This document shows positions 40,440 through 51,375 of a DNA stretch of 64,000 bases, piece by piece. Where the stretch lies: assembly GCA_963575645.1 (NCBI GenBank), contig OY754472.1, forward strand, positions 4,836,001 to 4,900,000. Direction: 5' to 3'. The notes beneath the pieces were generated by a model that saw only the letters and a program-made list of their open reading frames with translations, made no database searches and had not been told where the DNA came from. Every line of letters begins with the position of its first letter. The first letter of the stretch is position 1. Made by a program: the position numbers and the translations under genes. The DNA is from Xanthostigma xanthostigma (taxonomy: Eukaryota > Arthropoda > Insecta > Raphidioptera > Raphidiidae).

Positions 40440-41757
40440 CAGTGATTCTCAACCTTTTTTTGTCGCGGCACACTTTTAACGATTTCAAAATTTAGCGGCA
40501 CAAAAGAAAAAGATAAGTTTAAAAGTTGTTTACTTATCTATAATACACTGTGTAAAATAGTTTGTGATAATAATTTCGAATGTAAAATAAAAAATAATAT
40601 GTACTACAAAAACAACAGTACGTTTATTAAGGGATTAATTACAAGTTAATAATAAAAATACTTTTAAGGAGGTTGATGCGTTACAATCCCAATCAAAAGT
40701 AAGTCGAATTCTAAATGGGAACTTTTCCATAATAAATTTTTACAAAAGGTTATAAGTCGATGATACCAATAAATTATTGTCATGAAGGCATAAATAAATA
40801 TTTTTTTTTAATATTAATTATTTAGGTATTTTACTTAATGGATTAACTTTTGAATTTTTTGTACAAAGTTAGGTTAGAAAAAATAAATTTATATAAATAT
40901 CTGTATTTTACATATTTTTTGCAGTAAATAATTAAAAAAAGAAATTAGAAGTAATAAAAATTAAAATTAAATCATTAAAAAGTTGAAAATTCAGTTAAAA
41001 GTGTTAAAATTGTCAAGAATAAAAGTCGATAATCAAAAAGTGTTAAGGTTTAATAATTTTTTTTATTGATTAAAAGTCTCCTAATTAAATTGGAAAAAAT
41101 ATTAAAATATGCGTAAGACATCGATGCTTTACATAGTTAGTTTTCGGAACTGCTGACATTATTTGATTATTTGCAAAAAATTAAAATGTACCGTTTGCAT
41201 GCTAGGTTGACATATTTTCCATAAGACTACATGTAAACATTTTTTTTAATTTTTTACTTTATAAATCTCCTAATGATTTTGGATTTTTACAGAAAATTTT
41301 GCCATAAAAAATCTATTAAAAAAACTTTATTTCAGATTTTTTTCGTTATCTTTGTAAAACGACTATGAGCTTGATGTTTTTTGATAATTTAATTTATAGT
41401 GGCGGGTGTGAGTCGGAAAAACCTCAAAAAATGTAAATATTTTGAACCAGTTCGAGATCTCCCCACCCGTTTTAGAGGATGCTGAACACAATTTCTTCTT
41501 GGGCTTGCGCAATCCCCCAAAACAGCCAAAAACCACCCCCAAACGTGGTTAACACGCATTACGGGTGATTTTTTTTTCATATCACCTTACATTTTTTAAA
41601 TGTTGTATTTAATAAAAGCCTTTAAAAATTATTAAAAAAAAAACTTAACAGCCTGTAATTTGAAAACAAAAAGCGATCGGACATAAGTGTATAAGAATGT
41701 TTTTAATTATTTTTTGGTCCTCTATCGCATAGTGCTCTATGTGTTTGAGAATCACTG
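40440..41757. mobile_element. Non-autonomous hAT element
   Basis: Ends CAGTGATTCTCAACC and GTTTGAGAATCACTG, flanked by ATATAGAG / GTATAGAG (7 of 8 bases match). 1,318 bp, very AT-rich, no transposase left. Confidence 0.78.
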
Positions 41758-41842
41758 GTATAGAGGATCTTTCCTTGAAGCATTCCGAGTTTCCTCATCG
41801 AGATAAGAAGATAAGGTAGATTCAGGGGCGGCGCATGAACAT

Positions 41843-42012
41843 TTTAGTCGGGTCTAAATATTTACCAGGCGGTTACAAAACTGTCTATTATGTGTGCAAT
41901 CGCCGATATATGCTCTCTCTCTCATACTTCAACCTACCCGTAGCGTCTTACTCGCACTCACTTATAATAGACAGTTTTTTAACCGCCTGGCAGATATTTA
42001 GACCCGACTAAA
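41843..42012. mobile_element. Palindromic MITE
   Basis: 170 bp. TTTAGTCGGGTCTAAATATTT and the CAGGCGGTT / AACCGCCTG words pair across the element (arms of ~48 bases). The loop has CTCTCTCTC. Confidence 0.8.
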
Positions 42013-42314
42013 TGATCTGGCTTTTTTAATTTTTATTTTATTAAATACCGAAGGCATTAAAATTTCAAAATGCCCCAAGGACATTTTTTGCAAATAAAAT
42101 TTCGCAAAAATAAAAATGCACTGCTTGGCTAGGAAGCCAGGTCTTCGATCTTGTGTTCAGACATTACAAAAAAAGTGTTACACAAATTTTCATTTTGCCC
42201 CTCAAACACCTACCCAAAAATGATTAGCTCACTAACACTTAATAAGTAGCAAGTCTTAAACAAGTGCTCTAAGCATCGAGCATCTGTTTTGCAAAGTGCT
42301 TTTGAGCATTATCA

Positions 42315-42322
42315 TATACTTA
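42315..42322. repeat. hAT target-site duplication, left
   Basis: TATACTTA, identical to 46385-46392. Confidence 0.92.
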
Positions 42323-42629
42323 CACGGGCGTATATAAGGGGGGGGTTTAGGGGGTCCGAACCCCCCCCATTGAAGCCCCGCGCTAAAGATTTTTAACCAC
42401 GCACAAAATTATCAAAATACCTTTAGTTTTAATACAGTTTCAAATGAAATTTAACTTTATGTCAGAGTTTCATGTCAATTATTACTTTTATGTATTAATC
42501 TAATACTTCAAAATTAATTTTTTTCGTTACGTCTTCTAGTTTACAAAATTCAAATTCAAAACTCTCCCGCGCGGTTATCTGGGTAATGGGCCAATGGCCA
42601 TCTAGTACGTTGGCCTCCTGCTGCCGATC

Positions 42630-42678
42630 TTAGCGACAATTGACAGATGCTACCGTAACATCTGTCAATTGTCGCTAA
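42630..42678. other. Perfect 20-bp stem-loop in the hAT leader
   Basis: TTAGCGACAATTGACAGATG pairs exactly with 42659-42678 across a 9-base loop, 76 bases before the transposase ATG. Confidence 0.85.
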
Positions 42679-42753
42679 CATTGTTACGAAATTTGTGATT
42701 CAGTGTTGTGTTGATTCAATCTGAGTGAAACGTCTCGAAATTAAAAATAAATA

Positions 42754-42922
42754 ATGAAGCGAAAATGTCAGCAATCTCTTTTAGATTTTTTTCCTAAAAA
42801 AGACAGACCTAATGAACGCACCTCAAAAGACAATGACATATCTCCGAGTGATGCAGAATCTTCTGATAAAAAGTCAGCAGAAGTGGGTCCGTCCCCTAAA
42901 ATTGACGATGAAGCGAAAAAAG
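42754..42922 (+). CDS. hAT transposase exon 1 (PIP-box N-terminus)
   Basis: ATG at 42754 after an in-element leader. It codes for a Lys/Ser/Asp-rich, probably disordered N-terminus beginning MKRKCQQSLLDFFPKK. Donor AAAAAG|GTAAGT, phase 1. Confidence 0.85.
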
Positions 42923-45900
42923 GTAAGTAGCTCATTTATTATTGTAAAAAGTTTTTTTGAATTTCTACTGTAAATGTTGCAGGCTAATTATGCAGGCAGA
43001 CTAATTTTCAGTGCATCTATTTACCTGAGATCTAAAGTGTCATCTGTTTTCTGATCTCACCTGAGGTCTCAGTTACTTTATGTTTACCCAGTAAACGTAA
43101 GCTCATTCATCACAATTCAACGCACGAATTTGCTTTGATGTTTCTATCGTGCCGAATTGTGTTTCTTGAAAAACGCGATTCAAAACAATTCACTGTATTG
43201 TGTTGAATGCGCTTTCGTTTACTGGGTAGTGGAGTGTATCCAGTGAACCTCAAAATGTTAATTAAACGTTTCACAAACGTTACTTGGACGTTCTCATAAA
43301 TGCTTTTAAAACTTTTAATGGTAAAACTATGCAATTGGTGCTCAATTCAGTAAGCAAGATTTTCATGACTGCTAGTGCTGTAGTTTTTATAAAATTAAAA
43401 TATGAATTGAAAATGACTTATTCTCAGCAATATCAATCTCTATAGCATGTTGACAAAGATTATACAAATTAAAATTAAATATATAGAACAGTCAGTTGCT
43501 TTAATGCCTGGTTCTCGAAACTACATCGATTATTGCAATCATGTCAGCTTCTGTATATTTTACATTGTTCGCTGCCACAAACTTAGGCAATTTTTGGCCA
43601 CGAACAACAAGAAACATACAGAAACGAACAGGATTGCAATAATCGAAGTGGTTTTGATAACCAGGCATTAAAGCAACTGACTGTACATAAACTGAAACAT
43701 GTATTTTTTGCATTATTTGTAATGGCAAAAATTTCAACTGTCGTTTTTTGGTTTCCATCTATTTTTCCTTTTTTCTAGCAAAAATGGATTTGTCATTGGC
43801 TACGCCTAACGATTTCGATATTGGGACGTATATCTGCCATCCCCCAAGAAATGACGAAGAAAAGCTGAAAGCATTAACACAGCCTTGGACCCCATCGGAT
43901 ACTTTTAATTTTCCAGTTACCGGCAAAAGGAAACTTTCTTTCCAACTTCACTGGACTAAGAAGCATTCTTGGCTTGTGTATTCAAATATTTTGCAGGGAG
44001 CGCTTTGCAAAGTTTGTGTTTTACTTCGTAAAACGCAAGGTGGTCGTGGTCAACAAGAACTTGGAGCCCTTGTTGTTAAGCCGTTCACCAACTGGAAAAA
44101 AGCTTTGGTGTCCTTTGACCTTCATGAAAATAAAGAGTACCATAAATTCGCTGTCGAGCAGGCAGCAAGTTTTGTTAAGGTCGCAGAAGGCAAAGCGCTC
44201 GATGTTTCAGAATCCATCAATGTCGAAAATAATAAAATAGCTGAAGATAACAGAAAAAGATTAAAAGCTATTGTTGATACAATTATTCTGTGCGGAAGAC
44301 AAGAACTGGCCCTAAGAGGACACCGTGATACGGGAGAAATTGGAATACACGAACCCGCACATAATGATGGTAATTTCCGAGCACTTCTTCGTTTCCGTGC
44401 TAAATCTGGAGATGAAGTATTGAAGAGCCATTTACTCACACAAAACATCCACAGTAGAGCCATGTATACCTCACCGGCAATACAGAATGAAGTGATTGAA
44501 TTATGCGGTGATGCAATTCAAGCGCAACTACTTAAAAGAGTCAAAGCTGCAGGGTTTTTTAGTGTACTAGCTGATGAAACCCAAGACATATCACGGCGAG
44601 AACAACTAGCTTTATGTTTACGATACGTGGACTGTTCATCTGGAACATCGGTTATCCGTGAGGATTTTTTCGAATTTATCTACGTAGAAGATGTTTCAGC
44701 TCAAGCATTGGCAACAACTATTATAACACATCTTTTATCCTATAACTTAGATATGGATAAGTTGATTGGGCAAGGCTTTGATGGCGCTGCGGTGATGAGC
44801 GGCCGGTTACGAGGTGTGAGGACAATAATCGCAGAAAAATACCCAAAAGCTCAATTCGTACACTGTGTAGCTCACGTTCTTAACTTAGTTCTAGCACATT
44901 CATGTGAGATACCTATGATACGAAACTGTATCGGAACCATAAAAAGTATAATTAACTTCTTCCGACAATCTCCACTTCGAGACAACCTTTTGAAGAAAAC
45001 TGCGGATCAAACTAACTCATCGCACTCAACACTCATTTCCCTTTGTGAGACACGGTGGACCGAAAAGCATGCGGCTGTGGAAAGATTCGCAGAAATGTTT
45101 TCCGTAGTATGTGCAACACTTGAGGCACTTCAAAACGCTGCTAATAGAGATATCGCCACCCAAGCGTATCAATTGCATACCGCCATGGAAAATAGTCAGT
45201 TTATCGTGTCACTAGTTATACTGAGAAAAGTTTTTTCGTATACAACAAACCTTAACAAAGCAATGCAGAAGGTCAATGTCGATTTGTCCAACACTTGTAG
45301 TTACGCAAAGACAGTAAAGACAAGTCTACAAAATTTAAGGAATGAAACGCAGTTTTCGATTCTCTTCGAACAAGCACAGCAAATGAGTTCAAGCGATATA
45401 TCTGCTCCAAGAACGACTGGAAGGCAAACCCAACGCAGTAATACACCAGGAGAAACTGCCGAAATATATTATCGCCGAAACGTATTTTATCCTTTTATTG
45501 AACATGTGATTACAGAACTCGAAGCTCGTTTTGAACCACATGAAAAAACAATCAAAGGGATTCAAATGCTTCTTCCCGAAAGGACCAGTGATAACTCTGA
45601 AACAAAAGAAACCCTCAAGAAGATAGCAACAACATTCCTGGGTGAAAATGAAGGCATGAATTATCCGACTGAATACGAGATTTGGCACAATCACTGGAAA
45701 TCTGTAGCGCAAAAACCTGCCACTGCAGTAGAAGCTATTGATCAGTGCAATGAACAGTTTTTTCCTTTGACAAAGAAACTCCTTATCATTTTAGCTACAC
45801 TTCCAGTGTCCACTGCGACCCCTGAAAGATGTTTCTCTACTCTAAAGAGGTTAAAAACTTACCTTAGAAATAAAACAGGAGACGAAAGACTGACTGGTCT

Positions 45901-46003
45901 TGCTCTAATGAGTACTCATCGTGATCTGGCGATACAAATAGATTCCGAAGAAGTTATAGACAAGTTAGCAATAAGACGTAAAAGATTAAATTTAAAAATG
46001 TAA
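42754..46003 (+). CDS. hAT transposase (ZMYM1/P52rIPK-like), two exons
   Basis: Exons 42754-42922 and 43779-46003 give 797 codons. Residues 4-14 read KCQQSLLDFFP, with QQSLLDFF a textbook PCNA-interaction (PIP) box. A TTF-type zinc finger follows (HSWLVYSN, C133-x2-C136, FTNWKKAL, H172 and H178). The DUF4371/RNase-H-like core has LADETQD (D322) and GFDGAAVMSG (D391). The C-terminus has the hAT dimerisation block (STATPERCFSTLKRLKTYLR). It cuts and pastes the element, leaving 8-bp duplications. The frame is open throughout and the splice borders are consensus (G|GTAAGT; TTTTTTCTAG). It could instead be called a domesticated ZMYM1-like gene, but the flanking termini and target duplication show a mobile element. 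Confidence 0.93.
43087..43226. mobile_element. MITE in the hAT intron (1)
   Basis: Ends CCCAGTAAACG and CGTTTACTGGG with TA on each side; arms continue (CAATTCAACGC / GTGTTGAATGCGC). It inserted into the hAT element. Confidence 0.8.
43488..43684. mobile_element. MITE in the hAT intron (2), long arms
   Basis: 197 bp. ACAGTCAGTTGCTTTAATGCC pairs with the inverse at 43664-43684, and the arms stay alike to the centre (GATTATTGCAATC / GATTGCAATAATC). Confidence 0.85.
43779..46003 (+). CDS. hAT transposase exon 2 (zinc finger, catalytic core, dimerisation)
   Basis: Acceptor TTTTTTCTAG, completing an Ala codon before KMDLSLATPNDFD. The rest of the protein is one uninterrupted frame. Stop TAA at 46001-46003; AATAAA at 46287 precedes the right terminus. 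Confidence 0.95.
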
Positions 46004-46297
46004 ATTGAAGTTCTCATTTTGATTATATTAGCTTTTGATTTAGAGTCAAACTAAATGCCAAAGTCAACGCCAAACTTAAATATAATCTGTGATTCAAATA
46101 TAAAACAAAGAATACTGTATATTCAACGATATCTCAAGACTCTATTATGAATTATATAATGACGAAGATAATAATATGTAATATTTTACCGTTGAAGATT
46201 TTTTGTAAGTTTTGTGTTGATCAATTCTGCCGTCACAATGTCATTTCAGCTCCAATAACTGTTGTAAAGTAGTAACATTTTTCCTGAATAAAGTGCA

Positions 46298-46384
46298 GTG
46301 TCGGACCCCCCCCCTCTTACGGAAGCTATAGCTACGACCGTGGTGTCGGACCCCCCCCTTACGGAAGCTATAGCTACGCCCGTG
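46298..46384. repeat. Tandem duplication of the hAT right terminus
   Basis: Two units of about 45 and 42 bases, each GTGTCGGACCCC(n)...TTACGGAAGCTATAGCTACG and then ACCGTG or CCCGTG. Only the outer one ends in the exact CGCCCGTG terminus. Confidence 0.85.
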
Positions 46385-46392
46385 TATACTTA
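46385..46392. repeat. hAT target-site duplication, right
   Basis: TATACTTA, identical to 42315-42322. Confidence 0.92.
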
Positions 46393-46554
46393 TATTAATA
46401 CGCTAAGGTTAAAGATGTTTGCCTCCCTTTTTAGAAAAAACCTTACAATTTCTCCACATAAATTATATATCATTTTACAGATAATTGCTTGCTCTACTGA
46501 CATCGACAACTAAAAAATTTATTATTGCTTTTGTTTTTGTAAATTAATTAAAAT

Positions 46555-46860
46555 ACAGCAACGCTGAACAACGTCTGCCATCTGACGGTATTAATTTTGA
46601 AACAACGTCAACACTTCGATCTGTCATCTGACCTTCATATTGTAATACAACAGACACAATACTGCATACTGCCATCTGACGGCTTTAATTTTGAAACAGC
46701 GGGCAACGCTGAACAACGTCACAGCAATGCTGCATGATGCCATCTGACGGCTTATCTCAACGCTTTTGCTACTTGCGCCTCTATATGACAATTTTAGTAA
46801 AATATTTCTTCGATCTGTCATCTGAGCTTCATATTGTAATACAACAAAAAGAAGAACGTT
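46555..46860. repeat. Short dispersed duplications
   Basis: The words GCCATCTGACGG (three times), AACGCTGAACAACGTC (twice) and GATCTGTCATCTGA..TTCATATTGTAATACAAC (twice) recur in this 300-bp segment, pointing to repeated local duplication. Confidence 0.65.
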
Positions 46861-47410
46861 ATAAGCAGTGTGCAAAATTAGAAACGAATTGAATACCTGC
46901 AATTATATTTTAAAAATAATTTTGTAAAGTGATAATTATTATACTTATTTAGTGCGAATAATTCGCACAGATCACACTAGTAAGTGTTCAAAGCATTATT
47001 ACAAGCACTAAGTTCTCAGTATTGTCCAGCTCTATTTTTTTTTACATTCCTTCCCGGTTATCCTTACTTCAACGTAACAGGGTACACGTTATTAGGTACT
47101 TTGAGTATAACAGCTGTAACCGCTGCAAGGGAAATGTAATTAGTGCTGTATTTGTTATGTGTCTACTTTAACCTTTGATGTTTAATCTGCTTCCTAAAAG
47201 AAGGGTGAAAGTTTGTAACTAACCCTATTTACAGAGCTTATAATACCGTATGAAAGTGGAAAAGACATGGAATCGTTGAGAAATGCGCAAAATGCGAGCA
47301 AGAAGACACGACACGTTGTACCGAATGTAAACATCGTCTCCAAGACTGGTGAGTAACTGAAATAGTGGGTTGTGCCTTGTTCATATACTTTTACTCATAT
47401 ATTTGAAATA
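46861..47410. other. Non-coding
   Basis: No gene or clear repeat. Confidence 0.35.
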
Positions 47411-47596
47411 CAGTGTAACCTCTTTATAACGTCCTTCGTTATAACGAAAAACTCCCTATAACGTAGAAAATTTTACAGTTTGGTTGGTTTACCTTAAAAC
47501 CCATACATTAATACCCTCTTTATAGCGTAACAACCATTCTCTATTACGATGAAATATGTTCATATTTAGGCGTATTTAACAGTGTAATTGTTTTTA

Positions 47597-47750
47597 TACA
47601 ACAAAATGAAGATGAAGAAGATGATAAAGAGGATGATTTTTAACCATCATCAACTATTCAACAAGCACTTGATGCCGCTAAACTTATCGAAACATTCCTA
47701 TTGTTTAATGAAGGTGATTCCACCACATCCCAAGAGTCAAGACATGCATA
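47597..47750 (+). pseudogene. Tigger transposase C-terminal fragment
   Basis: Acidic run (DEEDDKEDD), stop, then TIQQALDAAKLIETFLL, resembling the tail of pogo/Tigger transposases. The catalytic part is absent. Confidence 0.5.
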
Positions 47751-47889
47751 ATACTTAATAAAATACAAAACAAATATTGGCATAGCAAAAACGCCAAGCA
47801 AAGTTAACAGACTACATGGAATAAATTAATTAGGTGAAATTTGGTTATTTTTCTTTCTTCCCTCCATATAACGAAAACTCTTTATAACG

Positions 47890-48546
47890 AAAAAAAAAAT
47901 TGGTTGTCTGTAAAGTCGGTTTACGGACGATAGTTTTACGTGATAACGTATTCCGTAATACATAACCTAAACCTCCCAAAATTTAGTTTCAATCCGCTTA
48001 TCCTTGGTATCGGAATGATAAGAAATGTCAAAAGTGACGTTTGCAACTGTCAAAGTATTATGTTCAAATAATAATTAGTTATTCCAATAGTTAACTTAGA
48101 AGGCGTTGCATTTCACAAAATACTAATGTCAAAAAATTGAATTAAACATTAGAAATGCAGCCGTTTTCATGTTATGACAAGACATACGTTCTCTTCTAAT
48201 TTCCATGTACGGCAAACAAAGACGACCGACCGCGTCGCGCCATGCATTAGACAACATTGCATTTATACAGCTATTTTTCTATATAAATTTGTATAAAAAA
48301 ACTGTTTAGGCAAATTCTGTTATACGAAATCTATGTAAAATGTTCTCCTCTTTCGTTTAAGACTGGTTTCAAACCGATCTGATTTAAATTGAGCGAGAAA
48401 TTAGCAAAAAGCACGCACAGGGTCAGGCGGAACGTTACGCGTTACGAACGTTAGGAACGTTACACTTTTTCGTGCATGCAGCCGGTGTTTTATCAATTTA
48501 TAAGATTGGTGATTCATCAATTTATAAGACGTTATCACGTCAAAAA
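47890..48546 (-). mobile_element. Repeat family R, copy 3
   Basis: Both R ends are present (AATTGGTTGTCTGTAAAGTC and GACGTTATCACGTCAAAAA), but the middle is replaced by unrelated sequence (about 47985-48400). Its GTTCC-type array has the most units. Confidence 0.75.
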
Positions 48547-48586
48547 TGCTCGGTCCCTTGAGATTCGTTATAAAGAGGTTACACTG

Positions 48587-49348
48587 TATAGAAATACTAA
48601 AGTAGTCGAAAGCCAGGTAATGTTGGAAGGTGTCACCCAGTATAAAAAAATAATGTCATATTCGGATTCAGCGCACTCGAAAACATATTTCTAGAGCTTA
48701 GGAGTTTTTAACATTGTGAATTCAATAGATATCCCTATATCAAAAATCTCGCTAAACATATCAATAGCTAAAAATCTATTAGTTTTTAGACTATATTATG
48801 CGCATGCACACTTTTTCTTTAAACTATGAAATATAACCGTTTTCGATCAATTTAACCGAGAACCAATCCCATTAGGTTTGTGCGGGGTCCTTTGTACCAA
48901 AACTAATGTATTGCACTTGTAAGAAGCTATTTTTAAATAACAGTAAGAATAACACTTGTTTCCGACAAGAAGATATAACCCAGTAACCACGTCGTCTTAA
49001 TGCTCTCCTATTCCTATGATATCTTTCACGTGGACTAAGCTCGTCGCCAGCTGTGGGGGTCAGCGGGGGTTTGTTTTGTAGACGGCAATAATATGTTTAC
49101 TCATCTGGAGTTTGGGGGCATCGAGTTCTGAATGCTTCTTTAGTTGAATTTATTTAAAAACAAAACTGTCACTCTATCTGACGGATGGGCGAAAGTAAGT
49201 AGAGAAAACAAAACTGTCAAAATAGATCCGTTATTCTCTTGTTTTTCATTATCGTTAAGCAAATAATATAAACTTTTTTTTTGTTTGCTTTGTATCCTGA
49301 TACCCTAAAGAAAACTTGTAATAAAATAAAAATGATTTTTATTTCATA
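48587..49348. other. Non-coding
   Basis: No gene recognised. Confidence 0.35.
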
Positions 49349-49420
49349 CTAGCTGCTTCCCGCGGCTCCGCACGCAATTGTGACGAAACACGGTAGCGAC
49401 AAAAGCAGTGGAGCTTTCGG
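49349..49420 (-). mobile_element. Helitron-type 3' terminus
   Basis: Minus strand: GTGCGGAGCCGCGGGAAGCAG then CTAG before T. Only the 3' end was recognised. Confidence 0.5.
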
Positions 49421-50019
49421 ATATACTTATATATTATAATTAATATAGAGGAACAAAATATAAAAAAAAAACCTAAGCAAACAAAAAAGTAGGTATGATC
49501 TAACTGCTAGAAAACAATTTTTAAAGCGTGCGTTGAGACACAACCATCCGCAATAGCCCGCTCGCGCGTTCTGAGCCTGCGCGATAGGCAGCCTTTGTAT
49601 TATTAAGTCGTTGGAGGGGGAAGCGGTGAGTGGAAGTTTCGGGTTAAAGTCCCAACAGTGACATTATTGGAAAGTCATTTTTTCTTATATAGGTAGTATT
49701 GTAACTCTAACAATGTGAAATCTAATTACCTAAACATATTTATTAGGTAAATACTTTTTACTAAAAAGTTATTTTGTTAAGTACTTAGCTTTTATTTTAT
49801 TTCATAATATTAAAAAAAAGTATATTTATTTGTGCTTTTTGAAAATATGATAAGTTAATGATTAGTTTAAATATCAGGCTGAATGATTAATATGTGACTA
49901 ATTTAAAAATAAAGATTGATTATGACAATGTTTACTTTATTTTTCCCACTTCGATCAGACACTATTATGTTTTATTATATCGGTATTATACTTTATTTTC
50001 GGAACTAAAGTGGGTCACT

Positions 50020-50115
50020 CAAAATTATCAAATGGGTTCACTCGGTGATCCGCGGGTTATAGGTTTCCGACCCCTGCACTATATTGTAGGCAGGCTTCGG
50101 CACTGCGACCCAATT
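50020..50115. repeat. Short repeat shared with 56745-56790
   Basis: TGCACTATATTGTAGGCAGG and GCACTGCGACCC match the inverse near 56751-56785. Confidence 0.5.
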
Positions 50116-50624
50116 TTTTTCTGTATTTAATATTGTTGAGAATATGAAACGAATTTCATTTAAAAATAATCAAAGTAAGATATTATTGAAACATCGTATG
50201 GTAACTGCAATATTAGCTACTAAAAGGTTTTCCGCATTCAAAATTAAGTTTGCGATACATAGACATGTTTTTCCTTGTCTTTATATTGTTTAATAATAAC
50301 ATTGAGTGTCCCCATTAGTTTATATGTGCTTCCGTAATGCATCTCCTAAAAGGGTTTTCTCGTTCCCCCACAGGCATCCCACTTCTTACACGCTGGTAAA
50401 ATGCTTTATTTAACCCTTAACCATCCAAGTGTTTTGCTGAACAAGCCTCACGTCGTTCTTAAACGGAATTTAGTGCACCCATGAGTGTACGCAATATTTT
50501 GTTCGAAGGGAAGCGAGAGCTATGAGAATAAATGTGAACATACTGCAACAAGATTTTCACTGTTTTTTTTTTTTTTTTTTGAAGGCCGCTAGTCTAATAT
50601 ATCACCATTCCAAGTGGGGAATTG

Positions 50625-50895
50625 TAGGTACTGATTTCAAAAATCACTTTTTAAAATTTTACAATATCTTTTCGTTTTGAGGTCACCCGAATCCAAAAAA
50701 AAACATATTTTTGGAAAAACTCGGTGCGTCTGTTAGTCTGTGAACACGATACAGGTCAAACGTGTGAGTGGACTGAAACCAAATTTTGGGAGGATATTTG
50801 ATACGTAAATATGAAGTGCCTTTTGTTTTTGGAGAAAATCGGCGCATGCGCAAAAGAGATACATGCTATAACGTTGTTTTTTATATAATAATGCG
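50625..50895 (+). repeat. Interspersed repeat E, copy 2
   Basis: Matches 35085-35323 inverted. No class assigned. Confidence 0.65.
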
Positions 50896-50930
50896 ATATT
50901 TTTCATAACGGTTTATTATTCTATTTATTT

Positions 50931-51141
50931 TGACGTGATAACGTCTTATAAATTGATGAAACACCAGCTGCACGCACGAAAAAGTGTAACGTTCCGCCTG
51001 ACCCTGTGCGTGCAAGCGAGAGCGCAGTATATGCTTCGGCCCAAGTTTGACAGCTACTAAAATTTAGGTTATGTATTACGGAATACGTTATCACGTAAAA
51101 CTATCGTCCGTAAACCGACTTTACAGACAACCAATTTTTTT
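50931..51141 (+). mobile_element. Repeat family R, copy 4, internally deleted
   Basis: Keeps both ends (TGACGTGATAACGT; AACCAATTTTTTT) but only about 210 bp. The GTTCC array is a single unit. Confidence 0.8.
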
Positions 51142-51335
51142 CAAGACAGTTTTGTTAAAAAACTTTTTTTCTAGACTTCATAGTTTCTGAAATATTTTGA
51201 AAATAAAAAAAAATAGCTGTTCTTTTGTTTTGTAGATCTACCAGAAATAAACTAGTTAAGCATGCTTTAATTAATTTTTACATGACGTGCAACATATTAT
51301 TAGGTAACGAATTGCAAATTATATCATATTGCATA

Positions 51336-51375
51336 CTAGCCATTACCCGCGTCAACTCACGCGATATCACAAATG
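51336..51375 (-). mobile_element. Helitron-type 3' terminus
   Basis: Minus strand: CGCGGGTAATGGCTAG before T, the same word as at 62593-62610. Confidence 0.45.

Larger units (their letters stand above)
42323..46384 (+). mobile_element. Complete, apparently intact hAT transposon
   Basis: 4,062 bp with terminal CACGGGCGTA at both ends (inverted). G-rich subterminal runs follow (GGGGGGGG, GGTCCGA), and an exact 8-bp duplication flanks the element. It encodes a two-exon transposase without stops. The intron holds two younger MITEs, yet the reading frame survives because the splice sites flank them. The right end contains a tandem duplication of the terminal ~45 bases. Confidence 0.93.
47411..48586. 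mobile_element. Pogo/Tigger-like element containing repeat R
   Basis: Ends CAGTGTAACCTCTTTATAACG and CGTTATAAAGAGGTTACACTG, TA on both sides. It keeps the end of a transposase gene, and R copy 3 is inserted in its right part. Confidence 0.85.

Noticed and set aside
43501-43758. Similar open frames on opposite strands
   Set aside because: Explained by the inverted symmetry of the MITE at 43488-43684.
42754-46003. Domesticated host ZMYM1-like gene
   Set aside because: Exact target duplication and terminal repeats show a transposon; no sign of host fixation.
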